From a bacterium SCSIO 12643 (lineage in GTDB: Bacteria; Bacteroidota; Bacteroidia; Flavobacteriales_G; Salibacteraceae): a DNA stretch of 64,000 nucleotides. Both the position numbers and the translations under genes were made by a program. The stretch covers positions 3,844,001 through 3,908,000 of the forward strand of contig CP073750.1 in assembly GCA_024398135.1 (NCBI GenBank). Reading direction: 5' to 3'. Below are positions 1 through 8,572 of this stretch, in pieces (the first letter of the stretch is position 1; each line of letters begins with the position of its first letter). The notes below the pieces were generated by a model that saw only the letters and a list, made by a program, of their open reading frames with translations, was not told the origin of the DNA and searched no databases.

Positions 1-1
1 T

Positions 2-343
2 CCAAATGACTATGTATTGAGTTGGGTGGATTTACCAACTTATAGGAATATTCATAAAGAAGGAAGGGGAATGCTTGTAAAGCCACATGTTTTTGAAGTT
101 GGTTTTGATAATAATTATATTATAGTGAAACAAAATCCTTTGTTAGGAGAGTTTTTGGATGCAAAAATTGATGAATCTACTTTAAACTATTTTATTGTAA
201 GAATGGAACATGATAATATTCAGGAAATGGTATGGGGGCCGTTAACCAGTTATGAGTTTGACAGTTTATGTTATGTTTTAAATATTTCCGAAATTGATTT
301 TTCAATTATATATGAGAAAGAAAAAAATGTGAGGCTTGATTAG
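2..343 (+). CDS. Partial DUF3997-like hypothetical protein (5' end outside window)
   Basis: The reading frame is open to the left edge and continues upstream of the possible TTG at 17, so this is the C-terminal part of a longer protein. The segment resembles the small secreted or lipoprotein family DUF3997: a 'V-GFD-NYIIVKQNP' strand, then an 'IV' strand and a 'WGPLTSYEFD' motif near the end. No function is known for that family. It lies just upstream of an orphan Rhs tip and could be an immunity or cargo gene of that locus, which is inference from position only. Confidence 0.55.
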   Translation, partial: PNDYVLSWVDLPTYRNIHKEGRGMLVKPHVFEVGFDNNYIIVKQNPLLGEFLDAKIDESTLNYFIVRMEHDNIQEMVWGPLTSYEFDSLCYVLNISEIDFSIIYEKEKNVRLD

Positions 344-394
344 TTCTCTATAATCATCATGCAATAAATAGCTTTTCATTAAAAGAAGAACAAC

Positions 395-463
395 TTTTTT
401 TGTTACTTGTTTTCTGAATATAGAACCAGCAATCTGAATCCAAACTTAGAACATTAATTATTA
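395..463 (+). repeat. Rhs-locus boundary repeat, copy 1
   Basis: About 69 bases that recur at 1221-1289 with roughly 87% identity by eye (first 30 bases identical, 9 differences in the rest). It immediately precedes the orphan Rhs tip. A looser similarity continues beyond it, in particular the shared string gatgtgatatcaa at about 494 and 1319. Copy 2 sits directly on the T-run of the terminator at 1201-1226. Confidence 0.75.
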
Positions 464-464
464 G

Positions 465-1076
465 GTGCATAGTTGCAGTGATTTGTATATTGCAGATGTG
501 ATATCAACTACCGACTATTATCCATTTGGCTCCGTACAACCCGGAAGATCTTATACTTCTGATGCGTATCGTTATGGGTTTAACGGAAAGGAAAAAGACC
601 CTGAAGGTTTAGGGGGCGGTCTTGCAACTTACGATTATGGATTTAGAATATATAATCCTGCCATTGCAAGGTTTTTAAGTGTGGATCCTTTAACGAAATC
701 TTATCCTTGGTATACTCCATATCAGTTTGCAGGTAATACACCAATTTGGGCGATCGATTTAGATGGTTTGGAGGAAGCTTTTGCTACGGATTATATTGAT
801 GAAAATGGAAACTATAAACGAATGTATACACTTAATCCAAATGCGGGTCCCGATGATTTTGGTAAAGTTCAAATAATTTATAAAGATAAAACTAGATCTA
901 GGATTCTTAACGCTGATGAAGACGAACTTAGGAGAATAAAAAAATTAAGAGAGGATTATGGAAAAAAACCATCACCTGGTACTGCTGTAACTACAAAGAT
1001 TGCTATTAAATTGGATAATTTTGAAAGTGCGTCAACTGATGTTCGTAATAAAGTACCTGAAGTAAAACCCAAGTAG
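465..1076 (+). pseudogene. Orphan RHS repeat-associated core and C-terminal tip
   Basis: The translation contains the hallmark end of a Bacteroidota Rhs core: 'DYYPFGS', 'YRYGFNGKEKD', 'RIYNPAIARFLSVDPL', 'YPWYTPYQFAGNTPIWAIDLDG' (residues about 18-103). About 100 unrecognised residues follow (Glu/Lys/Arg rich, ending VPEVKPK). Intact Rhs proteins are usually well over 1,000 residues, with YD repeats before this core. Here nothing Rhs-like precedes about residue 10, so this is a displaced tip or truncated remnant. Whether it is translated is doubtful; the ATG at 465 has no clear ribosome binding site. The C-terminal segment should be the toxin or variable region, but it matches no toxin I recognise. 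Confidence 0.75.
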
Positions 1077-1150
1077 CTTGCCATTTAAATAAAGGAATAG
1101 GTACAAGTTGAGCATTTTAGTTTTTCAAGCAGCTTTACAGCTTAGAAAAA

Positions 1151-1200
1151 CTTAATGGCAACTGGTTAATGAAAGAAAAAAATAGAGCTTAAATAGAAAG
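1151..1200 (+). repeat. Rhs-locus tail repeat, copy 1
   Basis: The segment with 'taatggcaactg' and 'taatgaaagaaaaa' is repeated at 2470-2516 ('taatggtaactg', 'taatgaaagaaaaa'). Each copy ends directly in a rho-independent terminator. It marks the 3' end of a duplicated locus unit. Confidence 0.6.
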
Positions 1201-1226
1201 CCGCTAACGAGAGTTAGTGGTTTTTT
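1201..1226 (+). terminator. Rho-independent terminator after the Rhs tip
   Basis: Hairpin ccgctaac / gttagtgg (8 bp with one G-U pair) with a gaga loop, followed by six T residues. Confidence 0.75.
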
Positions 1227-1289
1227 GTTACTTGTTTTCTGAATATAGAAATGGTAATCAGAATCTAAACTTAGGACACTGATTATTAG
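1221..1289 (+). repeat. Rhs-locus boundary repeat, copy 2
   Basis: Second copy of the 395-463 repeat. It begins in the T-run of the preceding terminator and is followed at 1319-1332 by a stretch resembling the start of the Rhs core (tgatgtgatatcaa). The stretch 1077-1443 otherwise has no gene; it holds the tail repeat, the terminator and this repeat. Confidence 0.7.
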
Positions 1290-1443
1290 TGTTGTTTTAT
1301 TTTGTTACATATATTTCTGATGTGATATCAATCACACTAGAACTGATACAGCAGAACCTTATATTACAGTTTAGAATGACTGAAGGTAAATTGAGCAAAA
1401 TGAAGCTATCATAATTGTTGCAACGTATAAAAACGATTAAAAA

Positions 1444-1941
1444 ATGAAAAGAGTCAACAAAATAGCAGTGGAAATACTAGCAAATAGAGGAATGTCAGTT
1501 TTACTTTTTTTTATGTTGTTTGTAAATGATTTGAATTCTCAACAGATAGATAGTAATGGAGTTATGATAGTAGATTCTATAGTGACTAATTTTTATAATG
1601 AACTAAGTGAAATAAAGTTAGGAAGCTGTCGTAGATATTACCTTATAAGTGATACTGTTTTTTTTAGTTCTCATAAAAAGGTTAGTAATAAATTAAGTAT
1701 CGTAGATAGTACGGTTAATAGAAAGCGTAATTGTTGTTATGTGACCTTGCATGGGATTACTTCAAAAGAGAATGATGGGAAAGTAGAATTAATTCTATCA
1801 TTTGAGACTTTAAGAAAAGTAAAAAAGAAAACTGATGCTTTGCAGGGGTATACCGATTTCTTTGTTTACCTAGAGAACAAAGTATTATTAAGTATTGTTT
1901 ATAAGGGAGGTTTATATGAGCGAGTCTTATATAGTTTATGA
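1444..1941 (+). CDS. Hypothetical secreted protein, possible Rhs immunity or cargo gene
   Basis: 165 residues, unrecognised. An A-rich stretch precedes the ATG at 1444. A second ATG at 1492 would place a cleaner signal peptide (MSVLLFFMLFVND) at the N-terminus, so the true start may be there. The mature part is short, charged and beta-rich, with a Cys pair (NCCY) in the middle. It lies between the second boundary repeat and the second tail repeat, the position where Rhs loci keep immunity genes. A role as immunity protein is inference. Confidence 0.5.
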   Translation: MKRVNKIAVEILANRGMSVLLFFMLFVNDLNSQQIDSNGVMIVDSIVTNFYNELSEIKLGSCRRYYLISDTVFFSSHKKVSNKLSIVDSTVNRKRNCCYVTLHGITSKENDGKVELILSFETLRKVKKKTDALQGYTDFFVYLENKVLLSIVYKGGLYERVLYSL

Positions 1942-2075
1942 AAACCTTTTTAAAACAATTTATTTTAATAATACGTTTTTGGTTTTCAAACTCATTGTAA
2001 ATTACTGATTTGTCATTAGGGAGGGCGAACCTCCAGCAGCCTATGGCATAAATATTCAAGTTAAAGGAAATTGAT

Positions 2076-2381
2076 ATGTTTAAGATATTTTATAGATCGT
2101 TAGTGTTTTATACCATTTGTGTAGCACTTTTTTCGTGCAAACAACCTGTATTATTAATGTTAGATAAAGATAATATGGTAACGAAGAATGCTTGTGAAAC
2201 TTTATTTTATACGGATTCTATTTATACTGAAATAGAAGATTTTAAAATGGAATTAAAAAAACAAATAAGAAAAGAATCTAGAAATTGTAATTGTGATACT
2301 ATGTACATTGATTTAAATGATTTATGGAAAATGCGTGACAATAACCCTGGTACATATTGGGGAATTTGCCCGAATAAATAA
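2076..2381 (+). CDS. Small lipoprotein in the Rhs remnant
   Basis: 101 residues with a lipoprotein signal: a hydrophobic stretch ends in lipobox LFSC (Cys about 21). An AAGG-type ribosome binding site lies 6-9 bases before the ATG. Further Cys residues (NCNC near 73, IC near 98) suggest disulfide bonding in the periplasm. I do not recognise the family. It is the last gene before the second tail repeat and may be an orphan immunity protein. Confidence 0.5.
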   Translation: MFKIFYRSLVFYTICVALFSCKQPVLLMLDKDNMVTKNACETLFYTDSIYTEIEDFKMELKKQIRKESRNCNCDTMYIDLNDLWKMRDNNPGTYWGICPNK

Positions 2382-2469
2382 AAACATATTAATACTAGAA
2401 TTGGATATAAATAGAAAGATAAATCAAAATGAATATAATTTTGATAATTTGTTCTTTCTGATAAATGAG

Positions 2470-2516
2470 CTAATGGTAACTGTGTAATGAAAGAAAAATA
2501 GAATTTAAACAAAAAA
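2470..2516 (+). repeat. Rhs-locus tail repeat, copy 2
   Basis: Diverged copy of 1151-1200, again running straight into a terminator hairpin. Together with the boundary repeat it defines two successive units of the locus, about 395-1226 and 1221-2542. Confidence 0.6.
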
Positions 2517-2542
2517 GCCTCTGATCACTCAGAGGCTTTTTA
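2511..2542. terminator. Bidirectional terminator between Rhs remnant and M4 peptidase
   Basis: Perfect 8-bp stem gcctctga / tcagaggc with loop tcac, six A residues before and six T residues after. It serves the plus-strand Rhs remnant and the minus-strand peptidase gene. Confidence 0.85.
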
Positions 2543-2558
2543 ATTTTTACATTATAAT

Positions 2559-5500
2559 TTAATCCACTATCAGTCGATACGTATTGACCTGACCATCTAA
2601 TGGAATTTGAATTAAGTAAATTCCTTTGGCCCAGTTTGAGGTATTGATTAATGTTTTTTCCATTTGAAGTGGAGTAGTGGTTATCACTTGTCCTACGCTA
2701 TTGATGATCGTTGCTTTTAATCCAGTATTCGCAAGAATGGATGGAATAGCAATGTTAAATTCATTTTGAGTAGGATTTGGGTAGATTGAAACATTGTTGG
2801 TCAAATCATTTTCATTGACACTTGCACAAATGTCTACCAAAGCATCCACCTTAATTCTTGGACTTAGACAGGTCAGTTCTTTAATCTGCCAGTTATAGAA
2901 GAAATAATAATATCCTGAACTAGCTGTAGAACCAGTAATCGAAGCCATGTTTGCTATAGTATATGGGAACGAAGCTCCTGCACTGTTTCTATATAATGCA
3001 GGTTGCGAACCTACAGCAACACCCAGTTGATATCCGGTACCTGGTAAGATTTCAAAGTTTAGATTAACGGTTTGTTGTCCGCTTCCTACAAAAACATTTG
3101 CAGTATCGATAACAGTTCCGGCTGCATCACGTAGTTCAATATTTCTGATGCCACCTCCCGCTGCGTATACTTCTACAGATTCTAAAATAATGGCTTGTTG
3201 TACATCAAAAACTAAACTTTGATCTCCATTAAAGTTCCCTCCAGGACCGATTGTGTTATCAACAGGTCCTAAGAACTGAGAAGATGATTGGGTTTCTTGC
3301 TCTAAATAGAATGAAGTCGTACTCGAAAGAGTAGGTGTAATAAAGGTATCACCGACAAATACAGGGTTTAAATCATATTGATCATCATACCATTTGCTTA
3401 ACCCATTTGAAGTAGCAATAAGCGTATCTGAGTTCCCTGGACAAACCGTGGTAGAAGTCGCAGTTGGCATTCCTACATATGTAATGGTCACCAGATTGTT
3501 TTTAGTTACTTGTTGATTCCCAAAAGCATTAGTTGCTGTAAGCGAGACACTATAAGTACCCGAATTGGCATAATGATGCGTTGGGTTTTGAGCAGTTGAT
3601 GTTTGTCCATCACCAAAATCCCATAACCAACTGGTAGGATTGTTGCTGGATAAATCAGTAAATGTAATATCACCGGAGCATGTAGAATCTATATTATTCG
3701 TAAAGTTAGGTTTTGGAGGTGTATTTGGAAGATTACATTGCCAGTGCATTTCGAACCCTGATAATTCCAAACCACCATCACTATAGAATTCTACGGTAAC
3801 AGAACCTGTAGTAGATGTAACCGTTGAAGGGATGTTGTTATTACAGTAGGTATCAATTACAGGAGAACTTGCACTAGGTCCATCATAAATCCTGATATAG
3901 TCGAAGTTGCAACTATTACCTTGCCCTGGTTCAATATCAAAATGTGGGAATGTTACTGTAACACTTTGCGCACCTGTTGGGCTAATTGTTATACGAGAAT
4001 TACTATTCGCAGAATAGTTGGCTTGTGGACCACCATTGTCATATACAATTCCGGTACAAGACGTTTGTGTGGTCGCTAATCCCTGAGCAGGTAAAGAAAC
4101 AATACAAGGTAAAGTATCACTAATTACAATAAAGCCAGGTTTAATTGTATCATCTACACCACAGGCTCCTCCATCAGCATTTAAAGTAACCTGATAAGAT
4201 CCCATTGACGTATACGTATGTGTGGGATTGGCCTGTGTAGATGTATTTCCATCACCGAAATTCCAGGTGTAGGTCTGTCCATTGATACTGTTGTTTTGAA
4301 ATTGAACGGTAAACGGAGCGGTACATGAAGTATTTTGTCCTACAGAGAAACTAGCTAAAGTATATGGAACATATGGTTGACCGACACCCACCGCATACCA
4401 TGCATCGGTTACCTGGCCAACATTTGGTGTACACGCACCAAATAAATCTATGGCAGATTGGATCGCGAAAAATCGTGCATCTGCAAAATTGGACGAAGGA
4501 GTGAGGTAAATCGTTAGATTTCTAAAAGCCACATCTGCTGCATCTTCAATTCCAATTCCAGTAATGTTATAAGCATCTCCATTGTCATTTGTTCCGGCAC
4601 CCCCATCAGAAAGTAAATGGAACCAGTAATTCTGTACACTACTATTGGTATGTACACCACCATTGTCACCTCCGGTTAGTGAAGCCCAATTGTTTCCAAA
4701 ATAAGTATCGGGATCTCCCACAGAATTTGGGTTAGATAACGAACGTAAAGGATTTCCTAAATCTTCACCCAATAGCCAGTTCCAGTTATTCGGACGTCCG
4801 TATTTTTCAATTGTTACAGCGAAAATGTCGCTGAAAGATTCATTTAATGCTCCGGATTCCTGACTGTAGATTAAATCGGCAGTATTGGAAGTTAAACCAT
4901 GTGTAATTTCATGCCCGGCAATATCAATAGATGTTAATGGTGAGCCGTTTCCATCACCATAAGTCATACGTTGTCCGTCCCAAAAAGCATTGTTGTATGC
5001 ATTACCAAAATGCACATAACTTTTTAGGGTAAACCCCATGTTATCAATACTATTTCGATTATGTTCCACTAAAAAGTAGTCATACGTCATTTCTGCACCC
5101 CAATGTGCATCTGTGGCGTATTGATCAAATTGAGGATTCACATTGTTCCAGTAGTTATCAGCATCGGTAAAATCTACAGCATTACTATGCGTAGATCCTT
5201 GTTGCATATTAAAAGTTTCCACACCGTTTCCACGAGAGTATTCTCTTAATCTAAAATTACCCGGGCCTGTACTATCTGCAATTATAGTACGTGTACCGCT
5301 ATATGCAGTAACCGCAGTACCCGGAACATCCGAATGATGAATTTGTTCAATGCTCCTCAACACATTGCCATTGAGCGCACTGATATAAATAATTTGACGT
5401 GATAGAGGACTATGCGCATAAATGTTCATTTTATACGCCAATTGATACTGATCCGATGAGAAATCCGATTCTGGAGTCACATAAACCAATTCCGGTTGCG

Positions 5501-6065
5501 GATAATAAGTCGCTTCGGGATCATTTTGTTCATGTTTGATATGTGTTTCTTCTCCTGGAATTTCCCATTTATATACATTCGCCCCAATATGGTTAACTGC
5601 AGCCTGAATGGCTTGTGCACCCGTTATTTGTGGCGAAGAAACTCCGGATGGGATAGAGGTATGAATAAACCCACTTTGGGATTCAACTAAACCATTTCTA
5701 ACGTGTACGCTCCAGCTGGTAAATTCCACTGGAATCTGATTAAATTTTTGTTGGTATTTATAATGTGTAAAACCCAAATGGTCTTCTTGTTGGTTTACCA
5801 ACTCCATTTGCATCTTAGGATCGAGTTTTAATTGCGCTTGAAGTTGTGTTAGAAATTCTGAACTACGAGGCCTTTCTGAAGAATGAAATCTTACAAAAGA
5901 AGGGAGTTCGCTATTGGGATGCGTTCTGATTAACTCAGCACCATGAATTTGATTTTGGGCGTCAATTCCGGTTTTAATGGTTTGCGCTGATACAAACTGA
6001 AATGTTAAAGTGACTAAAAAAGTGAATGTAAATGATAATATCCGCATATGTTTCTCGTATGGCAT
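2559..6065 (-). CDS. T9SS-exported M4 (thermolysin-like) metallopeptidase with PKD and CUB domains
   Basis: Secreted zinc endopeptidase. Numbering is from the longest frame (start 6116): signal peptide ending FVSAQ at about 45; FTP/PepSY-type propeptide 50-265; M4 catalytic domain about 270-590 with zinc site H402-E403-x-x-H406 (HEITH), third ligand E426 (ALNESFSD) and active-site His 489 (GGVHTNS). These are followed by PKD domain 590-665 (WNFGDG), CUB-like domain 670-795, second PKD 803-880 (WDFGDG), a beta domain, and a type A T9SS sorting domain at the end ('SIYPNPTQNEF', 'GIYLIQI'). I prefer the ATG at 6065 or 6047, because these put the hydrophobic stretch at the N-terminus; the upstream extension looks non-coding. 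The product should be exported across the outer membrane and may feed on proteins. Confidence 0.93.
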   Translation of the reverse strand: MPYEKHMRILSFTFTFLVTLTFQFVSAQTIKTGIDAQNQIHGAELIRTHPNSELPSFVRFHSSERPRSSEFLTQLQAQLKLDPKMQMELVNQQEDHLGFTHYKYQQKFNQIPVEFTSWSVHVRNGLVESQSGFIHTSIPSGVSSPQITGAQAIQAAVNHIGANVYKWEIPGEETHIKHEQNDPEATYYPQPELVYVTPESDFSSDQYQLAYKMNIYAHSPLSRQIIYISALNGNVLRSIEQIHHSDVPGTAVTAYSGTRTIIADSTGPGNFRLREYSRGNGVETFNMQQGSTHSNAVDFTDADNYWNNVNPQFDQYATDAHWGAEMTYDYFLVEHNRNSIDNMGFTLKSYVHFGNAYNNAFWDGQRMTYGDGNGSPLTSIDIAGHEITHGLTSNTADLIYSQESGALNESFSDIFAVTIEKYGRPNNWNWLLGEDLGNPLRSLSNPNSVGDPDTYFGNNWASLTGGDNGGVHTNSSVQNYWFHLLSDGGAGTNDNGDAYNITGIGIEDAADVAFRNLTIYLTPSSNFADARFFAIQSAIDLFGACTPNVGQVTDAWYAVGVGQPYVPYTLASFSVGQNTSCTAPFTVQFQNNSINGQTYTWNFGDGNTSTQANPTHTYTSMGSYQVTLNADGGACGVDDTIKPGFIVISDTLPCIVSLPAQGLATTQTSCTGIVYDNGGPQANYSANSNSRITISPTGAQSVTVTFPHFDIEPGQGNSCNFDYIRIYDGPSASSPVIDTYCNNNIPSTVTSTTGSVTVEFYSDGGLELSGFEMHWQCNLPNTPPKPNFTNNIDSTCSGDITFTDLSSNNPTSWLWDFGDGQTSTAQNPTHHYANSGTYSVSLTATNAFGNQQVTKNNLVTITYVGMPTATSTTVCPGNSDTLIATSNGLSKWYDDQYDLNPVFVGDTFITPTLSSTTSFYLEQETQSSSQFLGPVDNTIGPGGNFNGDQSLVFDVQQAIILESVEVYAAGGGIRNIELRDAAGTVIDTANVFVGSGQQTVNLNFEILPGTGYQLGVAVGSQPALYRNSAGASFPYTIANMASITGSTASSGYYYFFYNWQIKELTCLSPRIKVDALVDICASVNENDLTNNVSIYPNPTQNEFNIAIPSILANTGLKATIINSVGQVITTTPLQMEKTLINTSNWAKGIYLIQIPLDGQVNTYRLIVD

Positions 6066-6254
6066 AGTATTCGATAATAGATTTAAAGCAGGTGAATTTA
6101 AAATTCGATGCAGCAATATAGTGCTTCTTCGTAATGCGTCAAAAATTTAAATTACGTATATAAGTGGAATTGTTCACATTACGACAAAAAGTAGTATTTC
6201 TAATTTAAATTAGGAATTAAGAAACATTAAAAACGCAGATGCGTAAATTGGATC

Positions 6255-6506
6255 ATGAAGAGAGATAAACATATAGAGGTAGAGACCTCACCATGGAATG
6301 AGGATAGAGAAGTGATCCCATTAATAGATTTATTTGTGGATATGTGTTTTGAGCATATTAACAATGTGGTTTGCATTACTCAATTTAAATTGGTGAGTGC
6401 ACAAATGGGGTATCCGAAAGATATGATTGAACAAGTGGTTGAAATGGGGAAGAGTGAATATGAAAAAATGTTGTCCGAGATCAATGAGAAAGAACTCTCG
6501 ATTTAA
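6255..6506 (+). CDS. Conserved-looking small hypothetical protein
   Basis: 83 residues, acidic and mostly helical, no signal peptide or membrane segment; not recognised. The codon pattern looks coding and no other gene covers the first 245 bases. Its 3' end overlaps the convergent MFS gene by 4 bases. Confidence 0.5.
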   Translation: MKRDKHIEVETSPWNEDREVIPLIDLFVDMCFEHINNVVCITQFKLVSAQMGYPKDMIEQVVEMGKSEYEKMLSEINEKELSI

Positions 6507-7684
6507 CGAGTTGAATTTTTCATAGATTTTATTTGAAATGAGATCAAATACAACATGGCTATAAAAGCAGTAAGCGCTCCAAAACCGAATGCATACTTAA
6601 ACATGCCAGGATCATTGTTATAGATAAAACCTGAAATAGCGGCTCCCGAACCAATTCCAAATTCTAAAAAGATGTATAGCGTAGACATGGCACGTCCACG
6701 ATGTTCCTCAGAACTACGATCAATATTCCAGGCAAATATTGTTGGGCCGTTCATTCCAGCCGCTAAGCCAAATAACACTCCACCAGTGTAGAACCAGAAT
6801 TGAGAATCGGCAAAACTGATAATAGATACGGAGACTCCAATAAGGAATGCCGCTACAATAAGAACCGGAACTCTACCATATATATCAGAAAACTTCCCTG
6901 CAAAGAATCTTACAGAAATAGAAGAAACCACAAATACCGTATAGAACGATCCACGGTTAGAAATTCCTAAGTGATCGCTTAGATCAGGTATAAGTGTTAA
7001 AATAATACCAAAAGGAATTGTGGTGAGTAAAAATGTAATCGCTACTGGCAGAACGTTTCTTTCAAAGAAATCATGGAATTTCACCTTTAAAAGATGAGAT
7101 TTCATTTTTTGCTTATTCGGCAAAGTTTCTTGCATCCCGAAAATTACAGCTACAGATAAAAAAGAGATAAAAGCTGATAAGTAGAAAAGTCCATTGATTC
7201 CAATGTAATCAGAAGCAAAAGACCCAATCATTGGACCTAAGGCCATTCCCGAACTGGTAAATACTCCCAAAATTCCCATGGCTTCTCCACGCTCTTTAGA
7301 ACTTACGACATCAGATACAAATGCCGCTGTTGCAGTAGGCTTAAATCCGGTAGAAAGTCCATGAAATAAACGGAGGAAAAAGAACCCTGAAACGGTAGCC
7401 AATACAGGATAGAGTACGCCAGCAATAATCCCAATAGATGCTCCAAAAATCATAACAGGAATTCTTCCTATGGTATCGGTGAGTTTTCCACTAAATGGTC
7501 GGGATAGCAACGCGGTAACCGTAAACAAAGAGATGATTAACCCTTTGTATTGCCCGCCTCCTAATGATTCCAGGTATGAAGGAAGTTCAGGGATCATCAT
7601 ATTGAAACTCCCAAAGAATAGTGCTGAACTTAAACACAATAGCCAAAACTGACTGTTTTTCTTGTAATTGATTGGAGCTTCCAT
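6503..7684 (-). CDS. MFS transporter, putative drug or metabolite exporter
   Basis: 393 residues with about 12 predicted membrane helices. The major facilitator signature after helix 2 is present ('RPFSGKLTDTIGRIPV', residues about 62-77) and is echoed in the second half ('RFFAGKFSDIYGRVPV'). 'GPMIGSF' in helix 5 resembles motif C of drug antiporters, which suggests proton-coupled efflux; the substrate cannot be told. It is divergent from the AIM24-type gene at 7769. Confidence 0.85.
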   Translation of the reverse strand: MEAPINYKKNSQFWLLCLSSALFFGSFNMMIPELPSYLESLGGGQYKGLIISLFTVTALLSRPFSGKLTDTIGRIPVMIFGASIGIIAGVLYPVLATVSGFFFLRLFHGLSTGFKPTATAAFVSDVVSSKERGEAMGILGVFTSSGMALGPMIGSFASDYIGINGLFYLSAFISFLSVAVIFGMQETLPNKQKMKSHLLKVKFHDFFERNVLPVAITFLLTTIPFGIILTLIPDLSDHLGISNRGSFYTVFVVSSISVRFFAGKFSDIYGRVPVLIVAAFLIGVSVSIISFADSQFWFYTGGVLFGLAAGMNGPTIFAWNIDRSSEEHRGRAMSTLYIFLEFGIGSGAAISGFIYNNDPGMFKYAFGFGALTAFIAMLYLISFQIKSMKNSTR

Positions 7685-7735
7685 GAGCGCGCGAAATTAG
7701 TCGGATAAACGAATTAAATCGTTTTTTAAATCCAT

Positions 7736-7743
7736 TATATTTG
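7736..7743 (+). promoter_or_regulatory. Bacteroidota -7 box for the AIM24-type gene
   Basis: TATATTTG matches TAnnTTTG exactly and lies 25 bases before the ATG at 7769. No clear -33 TTG is seen. Confidence 0.5.
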
Positions 7744-7768
7744 TGATAGAACTATAATTTTTTTTTTG

Positions 7769-8572
7769 ATGAACTCACATGAAGTAGATTACACAATTGA
7801 AGGAGATGATATTCAATTTGTAGAAGTAGAATTAGACCCGCAAGAAGTCGTGATGGCTGAACCTGGAAGTATGATGTATATGAAATCGGATATAGTTATG
7901 GAAACTGTATTCGGTGATGGCTCCCAGCAAAGTGATAATAGTATACTGGGTAAAGTTTTCTCTGCCGGAAAAAGAGTTCTGACCGGAGAGAATTTATTTA
8001 TGACCGCCTATAAAAATCAAGGGTACGGAAAATCTCATGTAGCTTTTGCGGCACCCACCCCTGGGAAGATTATACCGATTGATTTAAGTATATATGGTAA
8101 CAAAGTGATTTGTCAAAAAGACTCATTTTTATGCGCTGCTAAAGGTGTTTCAATTGGAATAGAGTTTAATAAACGTATTGGTGTTGGATTATTCGGAGGA
8201 GAAGGATTTATCATGCAAAAACTGGAAGGTGATGGGATGGTATTTGCCAATGCCGGTGGAACGATTCACAAAGTAGTTTTACAACCTGGAGAAACTATTA
8301 AAATAGATACGGGATGTTTGGTGGCTTTTACCAGTGGAGTGAATTACAACATTGAAATGGTAAAAGGAATTAAGAATGCATTGTTTGGAGGTGAAGGTTT
8401 ATTCTTAGCCACATTACAAGGACCCGGAACCGTATGGATTCAATCTTTGCCATTTAGCAGAATGGCTGATCGTATTATTTCTTCCGCACCGAAAATGGGA
8501 GGAAAGTCTAGAGGAGAAGGAAGTATTTTAGGAGGAATTGGAGATATTATGATGGGGGATAATCGATTCTAG
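7769..8572 (+). CDS. AIM24 / TIGR00266 family protein
   Basis: 267 residues. Gly-rich beta-repeat protein typical of the TIGR00266/AIM24 family: 'EPGSMMYMKSDI' near residue 32 and 'GGEGFIMQKLEGDG', 'GEGLFLATLQGPGTVWIQSLP' towards the end. No signal peptide. The molecular role of this family in bacteria is not established. The ATG at 7769 is preferred over the TTG at 7766. It ends directly at the start codon of the next gene, so the two are probably cotranscribed. Confidence 0.88.
   Translation: MNSHEVDYTIEGDDIQFVEVELDPQEVVMAEPGSMMYMKSDIVMETVFGDGSQQSDNSILGKVFSAGKRVLTGENLFMTAYKNQGYGKSHVAFAAPTPGKIIPIDLSIYGNKVICQKDSFLCAAKGVSIGIEFNKRIGVGLFGGEGFIMQKLEGDGMVFANAGGTIHKVVLQPGETIKIDTGCLVAFTSGVNYNIEMVKGIKNALFGGEGLFLATLQGPGTVWIQSLPFSRMADRIISSAPKMGGKSRGEGSILGGIGDIMMGDNRF

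Noticed and set aside
1757-2059. 100-residue minus-strand frame in the Rhs remnant
   Set aside because: Lies antisense to the better-supported secreted protein at 1444-1941 and ends without any recognisable feature.
2222-2512. 96-residue minus-strand frame
   Set aside because: Antisense to the lipoprotein gene at 2076-2381; hydrophobic by chance from an AT-rich strand.
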